Source: Aequorivita sp. HC6-5
GTDB taxonomy: Bacteria; Bacteroidota; Bacteroidia; Flavobacteriales; Flavobacteriaceae
Length of the DNA: 64,000 bases
Assembly (NCBI GenBank): GCA_905182755.1
Contig: CAJJCS010000002.1
Span: 186,001 to 250,000, forward strand
Reading direction: 5' to 3'
This document shows positions 56,875 through 64,000 of this stretch, piece by piece (position 1 is the first letter of the stretch; every line of letters begins with the position of its first letter). The notes below the pieces were generated by a model, which did no database searches, was not told where the DNA came from, and saw only the letters and a program-made list of their open reading frames with translations. A program made the translations under genes and the position numbers.

Positions 56875-58018
56875 TTAGTCTTTCAGTAAACTTCTTGAAA
56901 TTACAATTTTTTGAATTTCACTAGTACCTTCATATATCTGAGTGATTTTAGCATCACGCATCATGCGTTCTACATGGTATTCTTTTACAAAACCATTACC
57001 ACCATGAATTTGTACAGCCTCTACAGAGACCTCCATTGCAACTTTACTTGCCTTTAATTTTGCCATGGCACTAGAGGTGTCATAGTTGTTCCCGTTGTCT
57101 TTGTCCCAGGCAGATTTGTAAACCAAATAGCGTGCTGCTTCAATCTCTAGGTGCATGTCTGCCAGTTTAAATGCAATGGCTTGATGGTTGCATATTTCTG
57201 TGCCAAATGACTTTCTTATTTTAGAATAATCACGAGCCAATTCAAATGCTCCTGCCAGCAATACCTAATGCTTGTGCCGCGATACCAATACGTCCACCAG
57301 ATAGTGTCTTCATAGCAAATTTAAAACCAAATCCGTCTTCACCAATTCTATTTTCTTTTGGAACCTTTACATCATTAAAGTTTAGCGTGTGGGTGTCACT
57401 ACCTCTAATACCTAATTTATCTTCTTTGGGTCCTATTTCAAAACCATCCCATGTTTTTTCAACAATAAAAGCATTGATACCACGGTGTCCTTTTTCTTTG
57501 TCTGTTTGAGCAATTACTAAATAGTAATCTGCACTGCCACCATTTGTGATCCAGTTTTTTGTACCATTTAAAATATAATGATCTCCTTTATCAATAGCTG
57601 TAGTTTTTTGCGATGTTGCATCACTTCCTGCCTCTGGTTCACTTAAACAAAATGCTCCTAAGGCTTCTCCAGTAGCTAGTTTTGTTAGATATTTTTGTTT
57701 TTGCGTTTCATTTCCATATTGTTCAATACCATAACACACCAATGAGTTGTTTACAGAAACAATAACAGAACTTGAAGCATCTATCTTGCTTAATTCTTCT
57801 ACAACAATGGCATAACTTAGGGTGTCCATACCGCCACCGCCGTATTTTGGGTCTACCATCATACCCATAAAGCCAAGCTGCCCCATTTTTCTTACTTGCT
57901 CTTTTGGAAATTCTTGTTTGTTGTCACGTTCTACAACACCGGGAAGTAATTCTTGTTTTGCAAAATCACGAGCTGCCTCGCGTATCATTAAGTGTTCTTC
58001 AGATAGATTGAAATCCAT
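56875..58018 (-). CDS. Acyl-CoA dehydrogenase (frameshifted)
   Basis: A 380-residue flavoprotein after correction. N-terminal FNLSEEHLMIREAARDFAK, the FAD/substrate motif FCLSEPEAGSDATSQ, NGTKNWITNGG and the C-terminal catalytic-Glu segment QIYEGTSEIQKIVI are all present. The frame stops at 57242 after ALGIAGRSI; the rest starts in another frame. Removing one C from the pair at 57255-57256 restores ALGIAAGAFELARDYSKIR. It oxidises acyl-CoA with FAD in fatty- or branched-acid breakdown. A TATCTTTA box lies upstream. The split is probably a sequencing indel. Confidence 0.93.
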
Positions 58019-58242
58019 GTATTTTGTTTAAAATTCAATAAAATGATGTGTTTGTAAAGATAGTGCTAAAAACATAATTCTCAAAAGCCCAATTGTTGCT
58101 AAATGTGTAATTGTTGTATTTTATCATGATGCTATAAAATGGTGTTAATTGTGTTTTAATGTTGCTATTATTAACGCTCTGAAAGTCTTAATTTTTTTAC
58201 AATCCTGGTTATGTATTGCCTTTTTTTTATGATATTTAGGGT

Positions 58243-59310
58243 ATGAAAAAACAGCGTTATAAAGTGTTGGGCGTAATGAGTGGTACCTCCCTTGATGGTG
58301 TTGATTTGGCGCTTTGTTATTTTGATATGCATGAAAAAATAACCTATGAGATGCCCCTGGCAAAAACCATTGCATACTCAAACCATTGGAAGAGTAGGTT
58401 ACAAAGTGCAGTAGGTTTTTCTTCTAAGGAGTTAACTCAACTTGATTTGGAGTATACCAAGTATTTGGGTGATATTATTACAACATTTATTGCACAGAAT
58501 AACATTAAAGATTTGGACGCTGTATGTAGTCACGGCCATACCGTTTTACACCGGCCCGATCAAGGAGTTACATTACAGATTGGTAATTTGGAGCAGATTT
58601 CAAAAATTATCAAGCAAACAGTTGTTTGTGATTTCAGGGTTCAGGATTTGCTTTTTGGAGGTCAAGGAGCCCCATTAGTGCCTTTGGGTGATTTATTGCT
58701 TTTTTCGAAATATGATTATTGTCTGAATTTGGGTGGGTTTGCAAATATATCTAAAGTAAGCAGTGGGGTATCTATTGCCTATGATATTTGTCCTGTAAAT
58801 GTGGTCATGAATCACTATGCCCAAAAATTGGCACGCCCCTATGACTCTGGTGGTGAGCTCGCGAAATCTGGCAACGTATTGCCCGATGTACTAAAACTTC
58901 TAGATGCCTTACCTTATTATAAACTACATCCTCCAAAATCTTTAGGTGTAGAATGGGTGTACAGAGAGATAATGCCCATATTAAATGCCTCACAAGCAAA
59001 AGAAGTAGATATTTTAAGAACCTGTGTTGCGCATTTTGCAAGCCAAATAGCCCAGCAATTTAACCCTGGTAGTAGCGTGCTAGTTACAGGAGGGGGCACT
59101 TATAATAATTTCTTATTAGAGCAAATAAAAGTACATATTGATGTTTCTTTGGTAGTGCCCAGTAAAACACTCATAGAATTTAAAGAGGCTTTAATTTTTG
59201 GCCTTCTAGGAGTTTTAAAATTAAGAGATGAGGTAAATTGTTTGTCTAGTGTAACTGGGGCAAGTCACAATCATAGCAGTGGCGTTGTTTTTTTAAATAA
59301 ATTTCAATAG
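58243..59310 (+). CDS. anmK: Anhydro-N-acetylmuramic acid kinase AnmK
   Basis: A 355-residue ASKHA-fold kinase. GVMSGTSLDGVDLAL is the ATP/phosphate loop, CSHGHTVLHRP and LNLGGFANIS follow, and VTGGGTYNNFLLEQI is the adenosine site. It converts recycled anhydroMurNAc from the cell wall to MurNAc-6-phosphate. It is divergent from the acyl-CoA dehydrogenase gene, an arrangement seen in other flavobacteria. Confidence 0.95.
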   Translation: MKKQRYKVLGVMSGTSLDGVDLALCYFDMHEKITYEMPLAKTIAYSNHWKSRLQSAVGFSSKELTQLDLEYTKYLGDIITTFIAQNNIKDLDAVCSHGHTVLHRPDQGVTLQIGNLEQISKIIKQTVVCDFRVQDLLFGGQGAPLVPLGDLLLFSKYDYCLNLGGFANISKVSSGVSIAYDICPVNVVMNHYAQKLARPYDSGGELAKSGNVLPDVLKLLDALPYYKLHPPKSLGVEWVYREIMPILNASQAKEVDILRTCVAHFASQIAQQFNPGSSVLVTGGGTYNNFLLEQIKVHIDVSLVVPSKTLIEFKEALIFGLLGVLKLRDEVNCLSSVTGASHNHSSGVVFLNKFQ

Positions 59311-59374
59311 CTTTTATTGTAGTTGTTATATCTTAAAGTTTTCAAAATCTTAATTTAATTCTCTCTCTTCAAAC

Positions 59375-59382
59375 TATCTTTG
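59375..59382 (+). promoter_or_regulatory. TAnnTTTG -7 box for the DUF2452 gene
   Basis: TATCTTTG ends 20 bases before ATG 59403. Confidence 0.55.
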
Positions 59383-59402
59383 ACAAAAACTATATATAGC
59401 GC

Positions 59403-59822
59403 ATGCCCGCATCCAAAGAAAAAAAACCAGATCAAGTAGTCTTTGATCAAAAAACACAAAAGTATAGTGCTTCTTTAACGCCCTATGCAACAAACTTGGG
59501 TGCTCCTGCTATTATTCCAGAAGATATCACTTCTTGGAAAAATGCTAATATCCACAAAGTAAACCATCAGTTTAAATCTCAATTTGATGATCTCAAAGCA
59601 GAATATGATTTGATGATGAAGCAATTTGAGTATAACAATTTAATCTATAATGCCAAATTTAGCTTTGAGCCTGTACTGGGAGAAATCTATTTTCTATATC
59701 GTAAAAAAAATGGTGATGTTTGGCTCTCTCTAATTGCGCCCAATGAATGCTCTTGGGATTATGTAGGCACTTTTAGACTCAATAGTGCCAAGATGTGGGA
59801 ACAAATTGAACAAGAAAATTAA
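59403..59822 (+). CDS. DUF2452 family protein
   Basis: A 139-residue soluble protein. The central KADLxxEYDLMMKQFEYN-like helix and the ending LGEIYFLYRKKNGDVWLSLI then ECSWDYVGTFRL match the DUF2452 family as I know it. No signal peptide or membrane segment is present. The function is unknown. It is convergent with the YHYH gene and shares a terminator. Confidence 0.75.
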   Translation: MPASKEKKPDQVVFDQKTQKYSASLTPYATNLGAPAIIPEDITSWKNANIHKVNHQFKSQFDDLKAEYDLMMKQFEYNNLIYNAKFSFEPVLGEIYFLYRKKNGDVWLSLIAPNECSWDYVGTFRLNSAKMWEQIEQEN

Positions 59823-59834
59823 AAATCTTAAAAT

Positions 59835-59874
59835 AAAAAAAGCAGCTCTAGTGAATCTCTAGAGCTGCTTTTTT
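59835..59874. terminator. Bidirectional terminator
   Basis: The stem AAGCAGCTCTAG / CTAGAGCTGCTT with a 7-base loop and A/T flanks ends both the DUF2452 gene and the copper-type operon. Confidence 0.92.
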
Positions 59875-59895
59875 AATATAAAGTACAATAATACC

Positions 59896-61263
59896 TTAGT
59901 CTCTTTTAACTATTATTTGTTTTGTAATACTACTTTGTCCATTATTAATCTTGACTAGGTATACCCCTTCATATAGCGATTGGATATCAAAAAATGCGAT
60001 AGTACCACCTGGGTTAATATGGGTTGTTTGAATTAATTTTCCAGCAATGTCCTTTAATGTTATGGTCACTTTTTTTGTTACCAAGGTATTTAGCTGTATG
60101 GCCACCAAATCTGTTGTAGGGTTTGGGTAAATGGAAACAATATTGCTGGTTATTTCATTGTTATTAACCTGCAGGGGGTTTTCAAAAACAGTAGTAGGTT
60201 CTGTTATGTTATTAACTCTTCCTCCCGTTACCTCTCCAAAAAAGGTAGGACCAATAACATAGGGATATACAGAGTTGTAGTTTTCATTTACTGTAGCATA
60301 ATAGGCATATGTACCATTTGGATATTCTGGTGTTACAGCAAAACGACCATTGTGTTGATCAAGATAGTTTTGTTGTCCCTCTTGGGCTACCCACTGATAA
60401 TCTTCTCTAAAAGACCCCAAAGGATATGTGTTGTTTATAGGTGCTCCAAGACTAACAGGACTGCCATCTGCATGTGTGTTACGTATGGTAATATCTCTTA
60501 ACTCATAGCCAGATCGTATTCTGGTAAGCCCTCCAGTTCCATCTGCATTATTAAAGCCGTAGGCTCCATAAATAGGAAATCCATCATTGGCATATCCAAT
60601 AAGAGGAGAATGCTCATCTGGGTCAATGGCGTAAAGGCCGTCTGCGTCATATAGGTTACAAATGGTCGAAATCACCTCAAGGTCTAATTTAAAAGCAGAT
60701 GGGTTTTGATGATGGTGATAGTTACCCATTGCAGGATGCCCTTTTGCACAATCAAAACCATCTAACTCATACACAACAGCATCTCTATTCCAGTCTTGAA
60801 CTGCCATAGGGCCTCCCGGACATGGTGGGTTTCCAGGTCCTCCACAAAAAGAATTTGTGTTTGGATTCCAGGCAACCCCGTCTCTGTAATCAAACAAAGA
60901 GACTCCGTTAATGAAGTTTCCGATGTTTCCCGGATTGGTTTGTGTTTTAGTTCCAGTATTTTCTTGGGGGCTTATGCTAAATCTATAAATAGCATTTTGG
61001 CTTTGGGCGTTTGAAGGATTTCCGTCTAAAAAGGGTCCAGTTGGGTAGGAAGGAACTCCATTTGTAGATATATACACCCAGGTATCACTGTATTGAACCA
61101 CTTGGCAGTTCACCAAAATATTATTTGGTATTGCGGTGTTGTTTCCTTGTGTGTAGTAGCTTCCTGTCTCTGTGGTGTTTTGTAGCCAATTGGTAATGTT
61201 GGGTCCTTGTGCCTTTGAGATAAATGATGCAAAGATTAGTGTAAGCAAAAATAGGTTTTTCAT
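59896..61263 (-). CDS. Secreted YHYH-domain protein with type IX secretion sorting tail
   Basis: A 455-residue exported protein: signal peptide (to about FISKAQ, residue 19), a YHYH-domain core and a C-terminal type A sorting domain (IVSIYPNPTTDLVAIQL). The core has HPAMGNYHHHQNPSAF, where the family motif appears as Tyr-His-His-His, plus GYANDGFPIYGAYGF and a Cys-rich loop (FCGGPGNPPCPGG). The clustered His residues could bind copper. It would be exported across the outer membrane and anchored or released by the T9SS. It is the last gene of the MbnP/MbnH operon. Confidence 0.9.
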   Translation of the reverse strand: MKNLFLLTLIFASFISKAQGPNITNWLQNTTETGSYYTQGNNTAIPNNILVNCQVVQYSDTWVYISTNGVPSYPTGPFLDGNPSNAQSQNAIYRFSISPQENTGTKTQTNPGNIGNFINGVSLFDYRDGVAWNPNTNSFCGGPGNPPCPGGPMAVQDWNRDAVVYELDGFDCAKGHPAMGNYHHHQNPSAFKLDLEVISTICNLYDADGLYAIDPDEHSPLIGYANDGFPIYGAYGFNNADGTGGLTRIRSGYELRDITIRNTHADGSPVSLGAPINNTYPLGSFREDYQWVAQEGQQNYLDQHNGRFAVTPEYPNGTYAYYATVNENYNSVYPYVIGPTFFGEVTGGRVNNITEPTTVFENPLQVNNNEITSNIVSIYPNPTTDLVAIQLNTLVTKKVTITLKDIAGKLIQTTHINPGGTIAFFDIQSLYEGVYLVKINNGQSSITKQIIVKRD

Positions 61264-61295
61264 GAACGTGTTTTTTTAATTAGACGATGGCTTTT

Positions 61296-62338
61296 TTAAT
61301 TTCCTTCGGTATTTATAAAAAAGGATCTATTTATTTGATGTTTTTGTGAAACAACAAAGTCTCTGTCGTTTAGGGTGTTTAAAAAGGAAATCAAATCTGT
61401 TTGCTGTTTTTTAGTGAGTGAGATGCCGTTTTTTAGTTCTGTGGATAGCGTAGTGCTGTTTTGAATTTTTTGTGTGTAGTGTTTTAATACTTCTCTAAGT
61501 GTTTTAAAGCGTCCATCATGCATGTATGGAAAAGTATAGTTTAGGTTGCGCAAGCTTGGTATTTTGAAATGCAGACTGTCTTTAGGGTTTAAGGTTAGCT
61601 TCTGTCTTCCTATGTCTTTTAGTGTGCTATCTAATACAAGTCCATTGTTGGCAAACCCATAGGTAGAAAAAAGAGGTTCTGCATGACAGTTTGCGCAATT
61701 AGACTTGTAGATGTTGTAACCGCTAATTTCTTTTGGTGTGTAGCTTGGCGGCACCCTTTTGTACTTGGTCGTATTTAGAATTACTAGATATTAGCGAGAG
61801 CTGAAATTGTGCCAATACTTTTAATACCCGCTCTCCCTGTAATTAGACTGTCTTTGTAGATTTCCTGAAACAACCCAGGATATTTTTTGTGTTCTTTTAA
61901 TTTGGCTACCACTTCATTTATGGAGCTTCCCATTTCTGTTGCGTGGCTTATTGGTGCAAGGGCTTGGGCGTCAAGATTATCTATGGCGCCATCCCACATA
62001 AAGCGATCTTGCCAAGCTAGGTTAAACAAAGGGGGCGCATTTCTTGTTCCAATACTATCATAAATGCCATGACTTAAATCATGGTCTGTGTGGGCAAATC
62101 CAGCATAGGGAGAATGGCACGAGGCGCAAGAAATAGTATTATTAGCAGAAAGTAAAGGGTCATAAAATAAATTGCTTCCTAATCTTGTTTTGGCCTTTGA
62201 TATTGGGTTGTTGTCAAAGTTATAGTGTGGCACAGGAAAATACTCTGGAGTTTCTAACCCGCTTTTTTTTACGCCACAATATGTAGCAGTTAGCACGATA
62301 CTCAACCCAATAATTATTCTATTAATTTTCATGAACAC
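61296..62338 (-). CDS. MauG/MbnH-like diheme cytochrome c peroxidase (two frameshifts)
   Basis: An exported diheme protein of about 346 residues after correction (344 if translation starts at the ATG at 62332). It has lipoprotein-type signal sequence with Cys in TATYCGVKKSG and two heme sites, SCASCHSPY and NCANCHAEP. The frame breaks twice. Removing one C from the pair at 61812-61813 restores KSIAQFQLSLISSNSKYDQ, and removing one from the three at 61754-61756 restores QKVPPSYTPKEISGY. It follows MbnP with a short overlap. In known pairs, the diheme partner (MbnH) oxidises a Trp of MbnP to kynurenine. Whether this one is a peroxidase or an MbnH-like modifier cannot be decided from sequence. 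Confidence 0.85.
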
Positions 62339-63014
62339 TAAACAGGGTTGGTAATACCTTAGAGACCATCACTGCATTTTTATTTGGACTGGTCACAGTA
62401 TTGGTTTGTGAAATATCTATTGCGTTAAAAAAAGAGGCTACATCAACTTTAATTACTAGGGGCGATGCCCCTTTAGCTTTAAGGCTTACTTCTTGGCTTG
62501 TTACAAAGGGCTTTTGAAATCCTCCAATATGAAATTGGAATTTATTTTTTCTAGTAGGACACAGGCTTGATTTCCCCTCCAATTTAAAGTTGATAAACCC
62601 ATTTTGCCATGTCCAATACATTTGGCTTGTTGGATCTAATACTCCCCCTTGAATTCCTTTTTCTTGTGTTTTTGAATCAAGACCAACAAGAAATGTTATG
62701 GTGTCAAATTTTTCCTTTTTTATAGTGCAAAGCGCCTTATAAATTAAACTATTTTGAGCATCTATTAAGTGGTGTTTTTCTTTAGATTTCCCAACTTGTG
62801 TTCCCTCTTTAAAAAAAGTAATATCTGAGATGTAAAATTTTAAAAAATCAATGGTAAGGCTGTCCTTTTCTGAAACAGGATACTGTTTTGCTAGTTCTAG
62901 TGGCCCCTTATCAAAAAGAAGCTGAAATGATATTTCAGTTGTGGTTTTTTGTGCCTTAACTGCAAAGCTACACAACAAGAAAAACAAACAACTATAGGTT
63001 GTCTTTAAATACAT
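62322..63014 (-). CDS. MbnP family copper-binding protein
   Basis: A 230-residue exported protein (signal to about AVKAQ, residue 22). The MbnP core is visible in SLTIDFLKFYISDITF, the long conserved MYWTWQNGFINFKLEG (Trp134 and Trp136) and FQFHIGG. In characterised MbnP a Trp in this segment is oxidised to kynurenine by a diheme partner, creating a copper(I) site. The gene starts 3 bases after the Spy-like gene and overlaps the diheme gene, a conserved pairing. The family function here is inferred. Confidence 0.87.
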   Translation of the reverse strand: MYLKTTYSCLFFLLCSFAVKAQKTTTEISFQLLFDKGPLELAKQYPVSEKDSLTIDFLKFYISDITFFKEGTQVGKSKEKHHLIDAQNSLIYKALCTIKKEKFDTITFLVGLDSKTQEKGIQGGVLDPTSQMYWTWQNGFINFKLEGKSSLCPTRKNKFQFHIGGFQKPFVTSQEVSLKAKGASPLVIKVDVASFFNAIDISQTNTVTSPNKNAVMVSKVLPTLFSVHEN

Positions 63015-63017
63015 ATC

Positions 63018-63482
63018 TTATTTTTTTGGGTTTCTATCTTTAGGCTTAAAAAGTGTAGCCAAGTTTTTGGCTAATTTATTAAAAGCCTGCTCCTGAGATG
63101 GATTGCATATTTTTTTGATGTCCTGAAAGTGTTTGAAATGTAACATTTCAATATCTCTTTGTAAAACTCCCAAATGAGTAACAATAGAATCCTCTTGTGT
63201 TTTTGCTATATCATCATTAGATAATAAGGAGTACAGATTTCTTTTGCTGTCGCGAATTTTAACATCTTTGTTTTTAATAGCACTGCGATGCTGTTTTACC
63301 AAAGAAGTATACTGGATAATTTGAGCTTCATTAAATTGCAGCTTTTTGATGATAATTTCTTTTGGGCTTTTGTTCTCTTTCCCTAAAGGCCTTTTAGGCT
63401 TTAAAACTACAAAGCCTACAAGAAGCGTATTTATAACCAAAAGAGAAATAATCAACACGCTATATGTTTTGTTTTTACTCAT
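63018..63482 (-). CDS. Spy/CpxP-like periplasmic heavy-metal resistance protein
   Basis: A 154-residue protein with one N-terminal membrane helix (residues 7-28) and a helical periplasmic part with LTxxQ-type features (LQFNEAQIIQYTSLVKQH, residues 49-66). The rest is charged and helical. Spy/CpxP and CnrX-type proteins sense or buffer metals and envelope stress. It overlaps the upstream gene by 8 bases and precedes MbnP. The closest family is uncertain because the sequence is divergent. Confidence 0.72.
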   Translation of the reverse strand: MSKNKTYSVLIISLLVINTLLVGFVVLKPKRPLGKENKSPKEIIIKKLQFNEAQIIQYTSLVKQHRSAIKNKDVKIRDSKRNLYSLLSNDDIAKTQEDSIVTHLGVLQRDIEMLHFKHFQDIKKICNPSQEQAFNKLAKNLATLFKPKDRNPKK

Positions 63483-63753
63483 AATAAAGGGTATTATTTG
63501 TTTGGGTAATTAGGTCAGAAAAATCATTAGTTACGCCACTTGTTTCACTAAATATTGCATATCCTTCTATACCAATAAGGCATATAAAAATTGCTGCTGC
63601 CCTATGGAGCCACTGTGTTGATATTATTGGTTTTGTTATTGCAATTTTCTCGACAATAGTATCGTACACCTTAGCATCTATAGTTGCTGGGGTAATGGTC
63701 TGTAAAAGATCGAAAGGGTCTTTCATATACTCTTTAGACGATTGTTTTGTCAT
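63475..63753 (-). CDS. Small membrane protein, putative anti-sigma factor
   Basis: A 92-residue protein with one helix (about residues 47-67) between an N-terminal cytoplasmic part and a short C-terminal tail. Its ATG overlaps the sigma factor stop (ATGA), the usual layout of sigma/anti-sigma pairs. It has no recognisable zinc-binding motif and is short, so the anti-sigma role is inferred from position only. Confidence 0.6.
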   Translation of the reverse strand: MTKQSSKEYMKDPFDLLQTITPATIDAKVYDTIVEKIAITKPIISTQWLHRAAAIFICLIGIEGYAIFSETSGVTNDFSDLITQTNNTLYYE

Positions 63754-64000
63754 AATCCTTCGGTTTGGTTTCTGTGTTTTTTGAGTTGCGTTTTCGCTCG
63801 CTGTAATAAAGATTCAATAGCTTTTGGTGTTTTCTCTAGAATATGAGCAACTTGGTTAATGCTCCTCCCTTCAATTTTAACAAGTATTAATGCGGTTTTT
63901 TGTGTTTGTGGAAGCTTGTTAATTAAACTAAAAAGCTGTTGTAGTGCTTCTTTGTTCTCAAGTGTAACACCGGGATGATTAAAATTTGTGTAATTGTTAA
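63750..64000 (-). CDS. ECF RNA polymerase sigma factor, C-terminal part (cut by the window edge)
   Basis: The last 83 residues of a sigma-70 family extracytoplasmic-function sigma factor; the gene continues past the right edge. Region 4 is clear: LQQLFSLINKLPQTQKTALI, then KIEGRSINQVAHILEKTPKA with the helix-turn-helix that reads the -35 element, and a basic tail (LLQRAKTQLKKHRNQTEG). It overlaps the next gene, so it probably controls the Spy/MbnP/MbnH/YHYH operon in response to metal or redox stress. Confidence 0.85.
   Translation of the reverse strand, partial: NNYTNFNHPGVTLENKEALQQLFSLINKLPQTQKTALILVKIEGRSINQVAHILEKTPKAIESLLQRAKTQLKKHRNQTEGL

Noticed and set aside
1-64000. Search for CRISPR arrays, insertion sequences, prophage, integrases, toxin-antitoxin or restriction systems
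   Set aside because: None were recognised. The S24 repressor is phage-like, but no phage genes surround it.

Overview
The window is an AT-rich chromosomal segment from a marine member of the Bacteroidota, most likely the family Flavobacteriaceae. The evidence is a proteorhodopsin/Blh pair, TonB and HYC_CC_PP metal genes, a type IX secretion sorting tail, TAnnTTTG promoter boxes, A-rich leaders without strong Shine-Dalgarno sites, and many families typical of flavobacteria. No phage, transposon, integron or CRISPR array was seen.

Layout. (1) 29-6689, minus strand: a nine-gene operon for arsenosugar biosynthesis (peroxidase-like CMD protein, ArsS radical SAM, rhodanese, DUF2064 transferase, purine nucleoside phosphorylase, ArsM, DUF547, GT2 transferase) ending in a MerT-like membrane protein. 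(2) 6884-8360: a regulator-like unknown gene and tRNA-Phe. (3) 8601-16373, plus strand: coaX, an outer-membrane protein, a TPR protein, lptC, a small membrane protein, a CNNM/CBS protein and a PpiD-like foldase. (4) 16401-20473: blh (retinal formation), proteorhodopsin, a GHMP kinase and HMG-CoA reductase, so retinal and its isoprenoid supply sit together. (5) 20677-32953: a DPP-IV-like peptidase, a POT peptide transporter, a thioredoxin, comEC, lpxB, surE, a tail-specific protease and an ABC permease. (6) 32960-40149, minus: the rod-shape operon purH-mreB-mreC-mreD-mrdA-rodA. (7) 42291-46728: a copper/heavy-metal cluster (DUF3347, HYC_CC_PP, HMA-MauE fusion, TonB receptor, secreted HMA protein). 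(8) 47058-59822: a self-cleaving S24 repressor with three operators, waaA, a sugar aminotransferase, fabD, folA, galE, era, der, an acyl-CoA dehydrogenase and anmK. (9) 59896-64000, minus: an ECF sigma factor / membrane protein / Spy-like / MbnP / MbnH-like diheme protein / secreted YHYH protein operon, read here as a copper-handling system that may use a kynurenine-modified MbnP.

The most important caution is that ten genes are broken by 13 single-base indels, mostly one extra base in a short homopolymer. They include mreC and the ppiD-like gene, and an intact family sequence continues in another frame each time. This looks like sequencing or assembly error rather than gene decay. I give the reconstructed full gene spans.

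The best candidates for something new are the sigma-controlled MbnP/MbnH/YHYH operon, the S24 repressor with its triple operator, and a set of genes whose -7 promoter box ends 3-5 bases before the start codon, implying leaderless mRNAs.
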